Assembly (NCBI GenBank): GCA_903893815.1
Contig: CAITNS010000041.1
Span: forward strand, 1-64,000
Length of the DNA: 64,000 bases
From: an uncultured Bacteroidota bacterium
GTDB lineage: Bacteria; Bacteroidota; Bacteroidia; B-17B0; Aurantibacillaceae
Reading direction: 5' to 3'
Positions 32,589 through 42,324 of the stretch are shown one piece after another. The position numbers and the translations under genes are program-made. Each line of letters opens with the position of its first letter. Positions within the stretch are counted from its first letter, which is position 1. The notes below the pieces were generated by a model. That model saw only the letters and a program-made list of their open reading frames with translations, was not told where the DNA came from and searched no databases.

Positions 32589-33977
32589 ATGCACGCAGAA
32601 TCACAGATAAGAATACCGCTGATTTTAGGGAATAAAACGTACCGAAATATCACCGATGATATTATTGCGCCCATAGAAGGTAAAGCAAACAGATTATGGT
32701 ATATTTTATTTACCATCTCTGTATTAGGCTTTATGTGGGGTATTGGATGTTTATCTTACACTATTGGTGTAGGTATTGGAGCTTGGGGTTCTAATAACGG
32801 TGTTGACTGGGCTTGGGATATTACCAACTTCGTTTGGTGGATTGGTATTGGTCACGCGGGTACATTAATCTCGGCCGTATTATTATTGTTCCGTCAAAAA
32901 TGGCGTATGGCGATTAACCGTTCAGCAGAGGCGATGACTATCTTCGCGGTATTATGTGCGGCTATTTTCGTAACGTTACACACAGGTCGTCCTTGGTTAG
33001 ATTATATGTTATTCCCATTACCAAATCAATTTGGTTCATTATGGCCTAATTTTAACTCTCCATTATTATGGGACGTTTTTGCGGTATCGACCTATGCCAC
33101 TGTTTCAATCGTGTTTTGGTATATTGGTTTAATACCTGATTTTGCAATGATTCGTGATAGAGTTGTTAAACCAAAAATGAAAAAAGCATACGCTTTATTA
33201 TCATTTGGTTGGGGTGGAAATGTTCGTCACTGGTCTCGTTTCGAAGAAGTATCTTTAGTATTAGCTGGTTTATCAACTCCATTAGTATTCTCGGTTCACT
33301 CTATTGTATCATTTGACTTTGCTACTTCAGTAGTTCCAGGTTGGCATACAACAATCTTCCCACCATACTTCGTATCGGGTGCGGTATTCTCAGGATTTGC
33401 AATGGTATTAACGTTAATGTTAATCGTTCGTAAAGTTTATAAATTAGAAGCCTATATTACTATCAAACACGTTGAGTACATGAACATCGTTATCATCGTA
33501 ACTGGTTCAATTGTAGGTGTAGCTTACTTAACTGAGTTATTTGTTGCTTGGTATTCTGGTGTTGAATGGGAACAATATGCTTTCTTAAACAGAGCAACTG
33601 GTCCTATGTGGTGGTCTTATGCAGCCATGATGACTTGTAACGTTATCTCTCCACAATTATTCTGGTTCAAAAAATTACGTACAAGTTTAGTATTTACATT
33701 CATCTTATCTATCGTAGTAAACATCGGTATGTGGTTTGAGCGTTTTGTAATTATCGTTCCAACTTTATGCCGTACTTATTTACCATCAACTTGGAATACT
33801 TACTCTCCATCATTTATTGACGTAGGTATTTTTGTTGGAACTATTGGAATGTTCTTTACATTATTCTTATTGTATTCTCGTACATTCCCAGTAATTGCAC
33901 AAGCTGAGTTAAAATCAATTTTAAAAGCTTCAGGTGAAGAGCATAAAAAAGCTGCAGCAGAACACGCACATCATTAA
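32589..33977 (+). CDS. actC: ActC: NrfD-like quinol-binding membrane subunit of ACIII
   Basis: 462 residues with about ten membrane helices, NrfD/PsrC family. Typical pieces are WWIGIGHAGTLISAVLLLF, VLCAAIFVTLHTGRPW, then FEEVSLVLAGLSTPLVFSVH and the ITIKHVEYMNIV segment. In ACIII the related pair ActC and ActF span the membrane and ActC carries the main quinol site. The His-rich C-terminus (EEHKKAAAEHAHH) is a notable extra. It follows actB by 43 bases. Confidence 0.94.
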   Translation: MHAESQIRIPLILGNKTYRNITDDIIAPIEGKANRLWYILFTISVLGFMWGIGCLSYTIGVGIGAWGSNNGVDWAWDITNFVWWIGIGHAGTLISAVLLLFRQKWRMAINRSAEAMTIFAVLCAAIFVTLHTGRPWLDYMLFPLPNQFGSLWPNFNSPLLWDVFAVSTYATVSIVFWYIGLIPDFAMIRDRVVKPKMKKAYALLSFGWGGNVRHWSRFEEVSLVLAGLSTPLVFSVHSIVSFDFATSVVPGWHTTIFPPYFVSGAVFSGFAMVLTLMLIVRKVYKLEAYITIKHVEYMNIVIIVTGSIVGVAYLTELFVAWYSGVEWEQYAFLNRATGPMWWSYAAMMTCNVISPQLFWFKKLRTSLVFTFILSIVVNIGMWFERFVIIVPTLCRTYLPSTWNTYSPSFIDVGIFVGTIGMFFTLFLLYSRTFPVIAQAELKSILKASGEEHKKAAAEHAHH

Positions 33978-34093
33978 TGAGTTTTTAGGGTTGAGTTTTT
34001 ACTTTTTAGAATTCAACACAGAAAAAGAAAAAATAGATTAAGGATAAAGGTTTCAAAAAACTAATATCTAAAAACAAAAAACTAAATAAGAAT

Positions 34094-34642
34094 ATGGCAA
34101 CTAAACAAATTATACACGGCATTTTTGGAGACGAAGTTCCTTTATTAGAGGCATGTAAAAAATTACGTGCATCTGGTATTCGTATTGCAGATGTATTTAC
34201 TCCATTTCCGGTTCACGGAATTGACCCAATTGTTGGTGTACCTCGTACACGTATAGCAATTTGCGCATTCATTTATGGTATCACAGGATTATCATTAGCT
34301 ACATTAATGATGTGGTACATGATGGTAAGCGATTGGCCTAATGATATTGGTGGTAAACCAAACTGGAATTACTATTCAAACATTCCTGCGTTTATTCCTA
34401 TTTCGTTTGAAGCTACAGTATTTTGTGCAGCTCACGGTATGTCGTTAACGTATTTATTACGTTGTTGGTTAGTACCAGGTGCAAAGGCAAAAAACCCTGA
34501 TCCTCGCACAACGGATGATAAATTCATGATTTATTTAGAGTTAAATGATGAGCAATCTAAAAAAGCTGATGAAATTTTACGTTCTACTGGTGCAGAAGAA
34601 GTAAACTACAAAGGCACTATTACAATCGAACCAAAATACTAA
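34094..34642 (+). CDS. actD: ActD: DUF3341 membrane subunit of ACIII
   Basis: 182 residues. The cytoplasmic N-terminus has the DUF3341 features IHGIFGDEVPLLEACKKLR and VFTPFPVHGIDPIVG, followed by two membrane helices (IAICAFIYGITGLSLATLMM and the segment around PISFEATVFCAAHGMSL) and a small C-terminal domain. It binds the ActC/ActF pair. The gap to actC is 116 bases with no gene; that to actE is 20 bases. Confidence 0.92.
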   Translation: MATKQIIHGIFGDEVPLLEACKKLRASGIRIADVFTPFPVHGIDPIVGVPRTRIAICAFIYGITGLSLATLMMWYMMVSDWPNDIGGKPNWNYYSNIPAFIPISFEATVFCAAHGMSLTYLLRCWLVPGAKAKNPDPRTTDDKFMIYLELNDEQSKKADEILRSTGAEEVNYKGTITIEPKY

Positions 34643-34662
34643 TTAGATAAAAACTTTATAAT

Positions 34663-35307
34663 ATGAACCTATCATACAGAAATCTTAAACTAATTACCTG
34701 CGGAACTTTCGCAGTAATGTTAGTGGCAGGTTTTACATCATGTGGTAAAAAAGATGTGAATAGTCCCGGCTTTGAATTTATGCCAGATATGTACCGCTCT
34801 CCTTCTTTAGAATACTATGGAACTCACATTATTAATGGAGATACTTTAAATAGTTCTAAATTACCAGTTGCAGGAACTATTGCAAGAGGTTTTATGCCAT
34901 ACGTGTATCCAAATACGCCAGAGGGATATACATCAGCTGGATTATATTTAAAAAATCCAATTGTGTATTCAGAAGCAGCTGAAAAGGATGGAGAAGTATT
35001 ATTCGGTAAATACTGTGTACACTGCCATGGTGCTACTGGTGCTGGCGATGGAAAAGTTGGAGCTAAATTACCTGGTCCACCACCTGCATACAATGGTGCA
35101 TTAAAAGATTTACCAGAAGGAAAAATTTTCCACTCAATCACTTACGGTAAAGGAACTATGGGAAATCATGCTAGTTTATTATCACAAGAAGAACGTTGGA
35201 AATTAGTATATTATGTACAAAAATTACAAGGACCAAAAACAGTAGCAGTGGATAGCACAGCAAAGGCTGCGGTAGTTTCACCAACTGTTGAACCAGCTAA
35301 ACATTAA
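34663..35307 (+). CDS. actE: ActE: monohaem cytochrome c lipoprotein of ACIII
   Basis: 214 residues. Lipoprotein signal ending VAGFTSC (lipobox). One haem motif CVHCHG within YCVHCHGATGAGDGKVG, and a Met candidate in KGTMGNHASLLS. In ACIII the ActE subunit is anchored by lipid and passes electrons beside ActA. Confidence 0.92.
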   Translation: MNLSYRNLKLITCGTFAVMLVAGFTSCGKKDVNSPGFEFMPDMYRSPSLEYYGTHIINGDTLNSSKLPVAGTIARGFMPYVYPNTPEGYTSAGLYLKNPIVYSEAAEKDGEVLFGKYCVHCHGATGAGDGKVGAKLPGPPPAYNGALKDLPEGKIFHSITYGKGTMGNHASLLSQEERWKLVYYVQKLQGPKTVAVDSTAKAAVVSPTVEPAKH

Positions 35308-35345
35308 TTAAGAACGAATTTTTAAATACGACAGAATTTTTAAAT

Positions 35346-36578
35346 ATGAACACTGATAAATTAAATTTCGTAGTACCCGCTAAAGCAAAAATGACATCAA
35401 TGATTTTGATGGCTGTTGGTTTAGTTTCCATCATTTGTATGTTTATGTTTGATAAACAACCTGATGATCATCATTATCATGCAACACGTGCGTGGGCAAA
35501 TGTATTTGCTGGTTCGTTTTTCTTTATGGCTATTGCTCTAGCTGCGGCTTTCTTTTTAGGTTTACAATATGCTGCTGAAGCTGGTTGGGCAACTACTATT
35601 AAAAGAGTTATTGAAGCAGTAACATGGTATTTACCAGTTGGTTTATCATTTATGTTATTAGTATTTATTTGTGGTCAACTTCATATGCATACTATTTATC
35701 CTTGGATGGCAGAAGGTATTGCAACAGAAGGTTCTGAAAACTACGATGCTGTAATTGCAGCTAAAATTGGATACTTTGGTATTTTTTGGTGGATTAGAAC
35801 AATTTTATACATGGTAGCTTGGATTTTATTTACTTGGAAATTACGTAAAAACTCAATGGATGCTGATGCTTTAGGTCACGAAGAAGCAAAAGGATTTCAC
35901 TGGAAAAACATTAAGTTAAGTGCTTGGTTTATGGTAGTATTTGCCGTAACTTCTTCTACATCTGCATGGGATTGGATTATGAGTATTGATACTCACTGGT
36001 TCTCTACAATGATGGGTTGGTATATCTTCTCTGGTATGTGGGTTAGTGCTATGATTACAGTAACTATCTTAGTGGTATGGTTAAAAAAATTAGGTTACTT
36101 AGAATTTGTAACTGAAAGTACAGTTCATGATATTGGTAAATGGATGTTTGCTATTTCTTTCTTATGGACTTACTTATACTTCTCTCAATTTATGTTGATT
36201 TGGTATGCTGATATTCCTGAGGAAGTAGTTTATTTCCAAACACGTTGGGAATCTTATAAAGCATTAATGTGGACAGTTTTATTTGTAAACTTTGCTTTCC
36301 CAATGATTATGTTAATGAGCCGCGATTCAAAAAGAAATTATTTCTTCTTAATGTTTGTTGGTGTTATTATTTTCATCGGTCATTACTTAGATATTATCAT
36401 GGTAGTTATGCCAGGAACAGTTGGTCATCACTGGACAGGTTTAAGCTGGATGGAGTTAGGTAACTTTATGTTCTTTTTAGGATTATTTATCTATGTGGTA
36501 TTAACCAATCTTTCTAAACGTCCTTTAATGGTAAAAAATCACCCGTTCTTGGAAGAAAGCGCTCACCACTCATACTAA
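35346..36578 (+). CDS. actF: ActF: second NrfD-like membrane subunit of ACIII
   Basis: 410 residues, about ten membrane helices, distantly related to ActC. It opens with a soluble region and the helix KMTSMILMAVGLVSIICMFM, then AWANVFAGSFFFMAIALAAA, TWYLPVGLSFMLLVFICG and the end LGLFIYVVLTNLSKRPLM. It holds the membrane pair arrangement with ActC. It precedes coxB by 84 bases. Confidence 0.93.
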   Translation: MNTDKLNFVVPAKAKMTSMILMAVGLVSIICMFMFDKQPDDHHYHATRAWANVFAGSFFFMAIALAAAFFLGLQYAAEAGWATTIKRVIEAVTWYLPVGLSFMLLVFICGQLHMHTIYPWMAEGIATEGSENYDAVIAAKIGYFGIFWWIRTILYMVAWILFTWKLRKNSMDADALGHEEAKGFHWKNIKLSAWFMVVFAVTSSTSAWDWIMSIDTHWFSTMMGWYIFSGMWVSAMITVTILVVWLKKLGYLEFVTESTVHDIGKWMFAISFLWTYLYFSQFMLIWYADIPEEVVYFQTRWESYKALMWTVLFVNFAFPMIMLMSRDSKRNYFFLMFVGVIIFIGHYLDIIMVVMPGTVGHHWTGLSWMELGNFMFFLGLFIYVVLTNLSKRPLMVKNHPFLEESAHHSY

Positions 36579-36662
36579 TTAAACAAAAGAATAAACTAAA
36601 ATATTTGATGTGAATTAAGAGAAAAAACTCTCATTCATAAGACAACTAAAAAATAAAGAGAT

Positions 36663-37697
36663 ATGAAATTGTTAATCTTAATCGGACTTGTACTTTTAAT
36701 CATAGCTGCCCACCAGCTAATGCGTGTTGTTGAATTATCACGTGAGTTTAAGAAAACTAAAGAGTGGCATATCACGGATAGCGACAACTCCTTTAATGGC
36801 AAATTAATGTTATTCATTGGTGGCTTCGGTTTAATTGGATTTTTATTCTGGCAAATAAACCGTTGGGCTGATAATAGCCTTCCAGGAGCAGCTTCAGTTC
36901 ATGGTTTAAAAATTGACACTTTATGGGACTACAATATGTATTTGATTATTGTTGTTTTTGTTCTTACAAATGCAGTTTTATTTTGGTTCGCCTATAAATA
37001 CGCTGGTAAAAAAGGAGTTAAAGCAACGTTCTTAGCTCATGATAATCGTTTAGAAATGGCGTGGACAATTGCGCCAGCAGTTGTATTGGCAGGGATCATT
37101 ATTTTTGGTTTAAAATATTGGAACGAAATTACTGAACGTTCAACAGATCCAAACAAAGTAACTATTGAATTGTATGCTAAACAATTTGACTGGACTGCGC
37201 GTTACGCTGGAAAAGATAAAGTATTAGGCAGTACAGATTATCGTCAGATTGATGGAGGAAACTCTGTAGGTTTAGATACTTTAGATGCAACTGGTTATGA
37301 CGATATTTTGGTGAAAATCGAATTTCATATTCCTGTAAACAGAGAAATTGAATTTAAAATGCGTTCTCGCGACGTGATTCACTCAGCTTATATGCCTCAC
37401 TTCCGTGCACAAATGAATTGTGTGCCTGGTATGGTTACTGAGTTTAAATTTACTCCAAACAAAACTACTGCCGAAATGCGTAAAGATCCTTATGTAATTC
37501 AATTAATGGCTGGTATTAACGAAGCTCGTGCTAAAAAAGGTGATGAACCAATTGAATTTGATTACATCTTGTTATGTAACAAAATTTGTGGATCTGGTCA
37601 TTTTAATATGCCTATGACCATTGTAGTAGAAAGTGAAAAAGAATACAACGCTTGGTTAGCTAAACAAAAAGCAGTAAAAACTATTGAAACAAAATAA
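36663..37697 (+). CDS. coxB: Cytochrome c oxidase subunit II
   Basis: 344 residues. Three hydrophobic stretches are near the N-terminus: residues 1-20, LMLFIGGFGLIGFLFW and NMYLIIVVFVLTNAVLFWF. A periplasmic cupredoxin domain carries the CuA site in CNKICGSGHFNM (CxxxCxxxHxxM) and the upstream ligand region DVIHSAYMPHFRAQMN. There is no fused cytochrome c domain. Position after ActF is the usual one in Bacteroidota, where ACIII and the oxidase form a supercomplex. Confidence 0.95.
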   Translation: MKLLILIGLVLLIIAAHQLMRVVELSREFKKTKEWHITDSDNSFNGKLMLFIGGFGLIGFLFWQINRWADNSLPGAASVHGLKIDTLWDYNMYLIIVVFVLTNAVLFWFAYKYAGKKGVKATFLAHDNRLEMAWTIAPAVVLAGIIIFGLKYWNEITERSTDPNKVTIELYAKQFDWTARYAGKDKVLGSTDYRQIDGGNSVGLDTLDATGYDDILVKIEFHIPVNREIEFKMRSRDVIHSAYMPHFRAQMNCVPGMVTEFKFTPNKTTAEMRKDPYVIQLMAGINEARAKKGDEPIEFDYILLCNKICGSGHFNMPMTIVVESEKEYNAWLAKQKAVKTIETK

Positions 37698-37744
37698 TAA
37701 ACTTTGATAAAAAAAATTTGTTATAACAAATAAAAGGAACAGAA

Positions 37745-39565
37745 ATGGCAAACGTACAATCGGTAGATGTAAAATTACAAGTATCTGAACATGATCACGC
37801 ACACGATCATGATGAGCACGAAGAAAGTTTTGTAAGTAAGTATATTTTTAGCTTGGATCACAAGATGATCTCTCGTCAATTTTTACTTACTGCAATTATA
37901 ATGGCTGTCGTTGCAATGACGATGTCTATCGTTTTCCGTATGCAATTAGCTTGGCCAGGCGAAAAATTCGCTTTCATCAATGCGATGGTAGGTGATAAAT
38001 GGGGTAAAGATGGAATCTTAGATCCCAACATGTACTTGGCTTTAGTTACCATACATGGTACCATCATGGTGTTTTTTGTATTAACTGGAGGATTAAGTGG
38101 AACCTTTGCAAACCTCTTAATTCCATACCAAGTTGGTGCTCGTGATATGGCTTCTGGTTTTTTAAACATGTTATCATATTGGTTCTTTTTTGTATCTAGT
38201 GTAATTATGTTAGGTTCTTTATTTATTGATGATGGTCCTGCTTCGGGAGGGTGGACAATTTATCCTCCATTATCTGCATTACCTGAAGCTATGCCAGGCT
38301 CTAAATTAGGTATGACTTTATGGTTAATCTCAATGACGTTGTTTGTTGTTTCTTCTTTATTAGGTGGTATTAATTACATCGTAACAATTATTAACTTACG
38401 TACTAAAGGAATGAAAATGACTCGCATGCCATTAACCATGTGGGCTATTTTAATTACCGCTATTTTAGGTGTGCTATCATTCCCTGTTTTAGTTTCTTGT
38501 GTTGTATTATTAATTTGCGATAGAAGTTTAGGAACAAGTTTCTACTTATCTGATATTTACATTGGTGGCCGTCCGTTAGATAACGTTGGTGGTAGCCCTG
38601 TGCTATTTGAACATCTATTCTGGTTCTTAGGTCACCCTGAGGTATACATTGTATTATTACCAGCTTTAGGTATTACATCTGAAATTATATCTACAAACTC
38701 TCGCAAACCAATTTTTGGTTACAGAGCAATGATTGGATCGATGTTAGCAATTGGTTTCTTATCGTTTATCGTTTGGGGGCATCATATGTTCTTAACAGGT
38801 ATGAATCCTTTCTTAGGATCTGTATTCGTATTTACTACTTTATTAATTGCTATACCATCTGCGGTAAAAGCATTTAACTACATTACTACTTTATGGAAAG
38901 GTAATATCCAATACACACCAGCAATGTTGTTCTCTATTGGTTTAGTATCTTCTTTTGTAACAGGTGGTGTAACTGGTATTATCTTAGCAGATTCTACTTT
39001 AGATATCAACGTACATGATACATACTTTGTGGTAGCCCATTTTCACATTGTAATGGGATTATCTGCCATCTTTGGTATGTTTGCTGGTGTATATCATTGG
39101 TTCCCTAAAATGTTCTTACGTATGATGAACAAAAAATTAGGATACTTGCACTTCTGGTTAACTTTCATTTGTGCTTATGGCGTATTTTTTCCAATGCACT
39201 TTTTAGGATTAGCTGGCGTACCTCGTCGTTACTATACAAACTCTAATTTCCCTTTATTTGATAACTTAGTTGATATTAACGAAATTGTTACTGTGTTTGC
39301 AATAGTTGCAGCACTTGCACAATTCATCTTCATCTTCAACTTCTTTTACAGTATTTTCCGTGGCGAGAAATCTCCTCAAAATCCATGGAATTCAAATACA
39401 TTAGAGTGGACAACTCCAATGGCAAATATACACGGTAACTGGCCAGGTTCATTACCAGTAGTTCACCGTTGGGCTTATGATTATAGCAAGCCAGGTGCTG
39501 AACATGATTTTATTCCACAAACTGTTCCCTTAGCTGATGGCGAGAATGATGGTGGGGGACACTAA
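37745..39565 (+). CDS. coxA: Cytochrome c oxidase subunit I
   Basis: 606 residues, about 12 or more membrane helices. Metal ligands: HGTIMVFFVLTGGL (haem a), GHPEVYIVLLPALG (CuB histidine with the crosslink tyrosine), HHMFLTGM (CuB pair) and VVAHFHIVMG (haem a3 and a histidines). It is the catalytic oxygen-reducing subunit of an A-type haem-copper oxidase. The N-terminus has an unusual His/Asp-rich stretch SEHDHAHDHDEHEE (residues 14-27). No subunit III or IV gene follows; a terminator comes 14 bases after the stop. Confidence 0.96.
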   Translation: MANVQSVDVKLQVSEHDHAHDHDEHEESFVSKYIFSLDHKMISRQFLLTAIIMAVVAMTMSIVFRMQLAWPGEKFAFINAMVGDKWGKDGILDPNMYLALVTIHGTIMVFFVLTGGLSGTFANLLIPYQVGARDMASGFLNMLSYWFFFVSSVIMLGSLFIDDGPASGGWTIYPPLSALPEAMPGSKLGMTLWLISMTLFVVSSLLGGINYIVTIINLRTKGMKMTRMPLTMWAILITAILGVLSFPVLVSCVVLLICDRSLGTSFYLSDIYIGGRPLDNVGGSPVLFEHLFWFLGHPEVYIVLLPALGITSEIISTNSRKPIFGYRAMIGSMLAIGFLSFIVWGHHMFLTGMNPFLGSVFVFTTLLIAIPSAVKAFNYITTLWKGNIQYTPAMLFSIGLVSSFVTGGVTGIILADSTLDINVHDTYFVVAHFHIVMGLSAIFGMFAGVYHWFPKMFLRMMNKKLGYLHFWLTFICAYGVFFPMHFLGLAGVPRRYYTNSNFPLFDNLVDINEIVTVFAIVAALAQFIFIFNFFYSIFRGEKSPQNPWNSNTLEWTTPMANIHGNWPGSLPVVHRWAYDYSKPGAEHDFIPQTVPLADGENDGGGH

Positions 39566-39578
39566 AAATATTAAACTA

Positions 39579-39613
39579 AAAAACTCTTACTAAACCAGTA
39601 AGAGTTTTTTTTT
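39579..39613. terminator. Strong intrinsic terminator of the act-cox operon
   Basis: AAAAACTCTTACT and AGTAAGAGTTTTT pair perfectly around a 5-base loop, with a T run on the plus strand. The mirror-image A run makes it able to stop transcription of the minus-strand gene at 39697 too. Confidence 0.92.
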
Positions 39614-39696
39614 ATTAAACTGTAAAATAAAAAATGATATAAAATTATTATAAAAGTTTTTGTATAATGTTTAAAATTTAAAAATAAAGACACATA

Positions 39697-40428
39697 TTAG
39701 ATATATTCGGAGGGCTCTTTCCAAATAGTACCACTAAACCTTTTATTAAAACCAACTAAAATATAAGCTGTAACTCCGCCAAAGAAAATAAGAAGGTGAA
39801 AAAAAACAGCTATTCGTTCCCTACACCAATGACTAGTATTAGGGGCAGAAGTAACTAAAATTGTTGGTAAGCTAATATCAATTAAAAAAACCAAACTTAC
39901 CACGGTAACGGCTAATAACTCAAAACTACGTAAAGGGAAGGCCATAATTTTTTTTGACCAACTTAACTTTTCTCCCCATTGGTGAATTAAGTAGTAATTG
40001 CCCATGGTTGTGGGAGCAAAAATAGCAAAATTTGCGTGTGGAACTTTTTTTCGAAACGACTCAGCCACACCCATAATTTTAAATCCATCCAGATTTTTTC
40101 CTTGAGATTCGTTTAAGTGTTTAATTTTTAAAATAGCTTCATAAGGCACATCAAATTTATAGCATTGACTATCTAAGAATTTCAATCTAAATTTTACACA
40201 GAAGATTTTCAACTCGTCAGTAGTAAATAACAGAGACTTGTCTAAATCATATTGATTCAGCAATTCGAAAGACCTATTATAGCTTTTTAAATTATTAAGA
40301 ATAGTTTTTTCTTTAAATAAACTCCTAGCAAGTATATCATTAACCGTGTCAATAATAAAATCATCAGGTTCGGATAAAACAATCTTTTGTTTCACTAATT
40401 CATCTTTAATATTAAACCCTTTAAACAT
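39697..40428 (-). CDS. Hypothetical membrane protein
   Basis: 243 residues. The first 145 are soluble and charged (FNIKDELVKQKIVLSEPDDFI, DTVNDILARSLFKEKTIL, KIMGVAESFRKKVPHANFAI). Then come two membrane helices (SFELLAVTVVSLVFLIDISL and IAVFFHLLIFFGGVTAYILV) near the C-terminus. I do not recognise a family. It is a single gene that shares the terminator of the oxidase operon. Confidence 0.55.
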   Translation of the reverse strand: MFKGFNIKDELVKQKIVLSEPDDFIIDTVNDILARSLFKEKTILNNLKSYNRSFELLNQYDLDKSLLFTTDELKIFCVKFRLKFLDSQCYKFDVPYEAILKIKHLNESQGKNLDGFKIMGVAESFRKKVPHANFAIFAPTTMGNYYLIHQWGEKLSWSKKIMAFPLRSFELLAVTVVSLVFLIDISLPTILVTSAPNTSHWCRERIAVFFHLLIFFGGVTAYILVGFNKRFSGTIWKEPSEYI

Positions 40429-40683
40429 AATATTAAAACAGTTTTCTAAGGCTTATGTTTATATAAATAGCTTGATTACAGTGTTAAAATTATGGTGAGC
40501 TTATCTCAAAAATATTATGTAGTATATTCCAACGTAGCGATAATAATAAAAATTATACTGTTTAGTTTTAACAATGCTAAAAACTATACTGAATGTCTAA
40601 TGAAGTTAGTGCCCTTGATTGGAGAAAAAAGTATGTTGCATAAGTCTTAACAGTACTTAAAAAAATGCTTTTATTAGTATAAG

Positions 40684-40741
40684 TTTTTTGCCTACAAGTT
40701 GTCCCTATCGGGAAAGTCATTATATTTATGTAGGCAAAAAA
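40684..40741. repeat. 13-bp perfect inverted repeat with nested hairpin
   Basis: TTTTTTGCCTACA (40684-40696) pairs with TGTAGGCAAAAAA (40729-40741); inside, CCCTATCGGG forms a second small stem. It lies in the gene-free spacer 40429-40961, which otherwise has only a short stretch (GTTTCAAAGCCGCAC...CGTTAAAGG, 40794-40834) like the right arm of the repeat at 42119. Confidence 0.55.
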
Positions 40742-40961
40742 GAGTACAATATTTCGGCAACTAATTAATATTGTGGTGGTAGAAAACATTTCGGTTTCAA
40801 AGCCGCACTTCTTTTAGCCGCAAATCGTTAAAGGTTAGTATTAGAAAATCAGATAATAAATTATTATATTCACAGATAAAAAGTGGATACTAATGACCAC
40901 TCAAAAAAACGGGTGATAACAAAAATCCTTTTAAATCTTGATATAAGAAATTTAGAAAATC

Positions 40962-42110
40962 ATGAAACTAAGAAATTATTTTTCTTTTCTTGCATTTATA
41001 TTTGTAACTTATACTGTAGATGCGCAATACTTGACATTTAGTCATGGTGGACTCAACAGACAGTATCTTTACTATGCTCCTCCTGGCTTGCCAGCCAATT
41101 CTCCTTTAATTGTTGTAATGCACGGTTATTCTGACGATGCAACAGCCATTAAGAATTATTCGGGGATGAACCTTATAGCGGATGTTTATGGATTTGCTGT
41201 TTGCTACCCCAGAGGCACTGTTGACCACACAGGGTGTCGCTTTTTTAATGTTGGTTATGATTTTAATGTTGGAATAGACACCGTAAACGACTTGGATTTT
41301 GTAGAGGACTTAGCGGTATATTTACAACAGAGTCAAGGCCTAGACAGCAATAGAACCTACGCAACAGGCTTGTCGAATGGAGGGGATATGTGTTATAAAA
41401 TCGCTTGTGAAGGCTCTGGTGTTTTTAAAGCGGTTGCTCCTGTTGCCGGCATGGTACTCCAAAGTATTCTAAGCAATAATACTAATTATTCCCCCTTACC
41501 GATTTGTGAATTTCATGGTACAGCGGATAATGTTACCTATTTTACTGGAGACCCAACAAATATGGGTGGTTGGGGTGCCTACCCCTCTCTGCCATCAACA
41601 ATTAATTATTTTTCAGGTCTAAATAGTTGTAATCAAACGGCAACGGATACCCTAGCGGATACAGACCCCAATGATGGTAGTTTTATCGTCCGAGAAAAGC
41701 ATTCTATAAATGGTTCCAATTGTAATCAAGTCTGGTTGTACAAAGTAGTTGGTGGTGGGCACGAGTGGATAGGCTCTTGGGGAAATATGGATGTTTATGC
41801 TGGTGTTGAGATGGTGGAATTCTTTCAAGATGTTTACTGTAATAGTTTAACTAATATAAACCCACAAACTTCAAATAATAAATCCCTGAATGTTTATCCT
41901 AGTCCTGCAAATAGTCAAATCAATGTAAAAGCAGACGCAACATTATTAGGTTCAGTTTATACTGTTTATGACAACGCTGGAAAATCTGTTTTATCAGGAA
42001 AAATAAATTCCGAGAATACAGTTATTGAATCGGGTAATTTATCAGGAGGTATTTATTTATTCAGTGTTGGAGACAATCTGAAACAGACACTTAAGATAAT
42101 AAAGGAATAA
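40962..42110 (+). CDS. Secreted PHB-depolymerase/feruloyl-esterase-like hydrolase with T9SS type A domain
   Basis: 382 residues. Signal peptide NYFSFLAFIFVTYTVDA. The alpha/beta-hydrolase part is of the LpqC/PHB depolymerase type: oxyanion region IVVMHGYSDDA, nucleophile S138 in TGLSNGGDM, acid region EFHGTADNVTYF and histidine region VVGGGHEWIG. After residue 300 comes a T9SS type A sorting domain (NVYPSPANSQINVKA, YTVYDNAGKSVLSGKI, LSGGIYLFSV), so the enzyme is exported and anchored or released outside. Substrates could be aromatic or aliphatic polyesters; that is family knowledge, not seen. It is flanked by repeats. Confidence 0.85.
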   Translation: MKLRNYFSFLAFIFVTYTVDAQYLTFSHGGLNRQYLYYAPPGLPANSPLIVVMHGYSDDATAIKNYSGMNLIADVYGFAVCYPRGTVDHTGCRFFNVGYDFNVGIDTVNDLDFVEDLAVYLQQSQGLDSNRTYATGLSNGGDMCYKIACEGSGVFKAVAPVAGMVLQSILSNNTNYSPLPICEFHGTADNVTYFTGDPTNMGGWGAYPSLPSTINYFSGLNSCNQTATDTLADTDPNDGSFIVREKHSINGSNCNQVWLYKVVGGGHEWIGSWGNMDVYAGVEMVEFFQDVYCNSLTNINPQTSNNKSLNVYPSPANSQINVKADATLLGSVYTVYDNAGKSVLSGKINSENTVIESGNLSGGIYLFSVGDNLKQTLKIIKE

Positions 42111-42118
42111 AACCACCC

Positions 42119-42288
42119 CTAACAAAACCTAAATCCAATTTGGGTATTCGACTTCGGCTTTTGCAATAGCGGTAGACAATTAGTTAATTTTCGCTTTGCA
42201 AAAGTCCATTAAACATTTATCTTTGTTAGTTGCATTTCGGTAGACAGTGTTTCAAAACCCAAACTGAAATAAAGCGCGAAAATGTTAG
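42119..42288. repeat. Palindromic intergenic element A, attC-like in shape
   Basis: Nested inverted repeats: outer CTAACA (42119-42124) with TGTTAG (42283-42288); then CAATTTGGGT (42136-42145) with AACCCAAACTG (42256-42266); then CTTTTGCAA (42158-42166) with TTGCAAAAG (42196-42204). An 8-base direct repeat GGTAGACA (42171, 42239) lies within. It fills the spacer between the esterase and the next gene, and its end resembles the start of a cassette (GTTAGCGG, then the gene). Confidence 0.5.
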
Positions 42289-42324
42289 CGGTCAGCTCAA
42301 AACAGAAATCAATAAAAAAGCAAA

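Noticed and set aside
40577-40789. 70-codon minus-strand ORF
   Set aside because: It crosses the inverted repeat, has no family resemblance and no sensible upstream signals; low-complexity hydrophobic composition is expected by chance.
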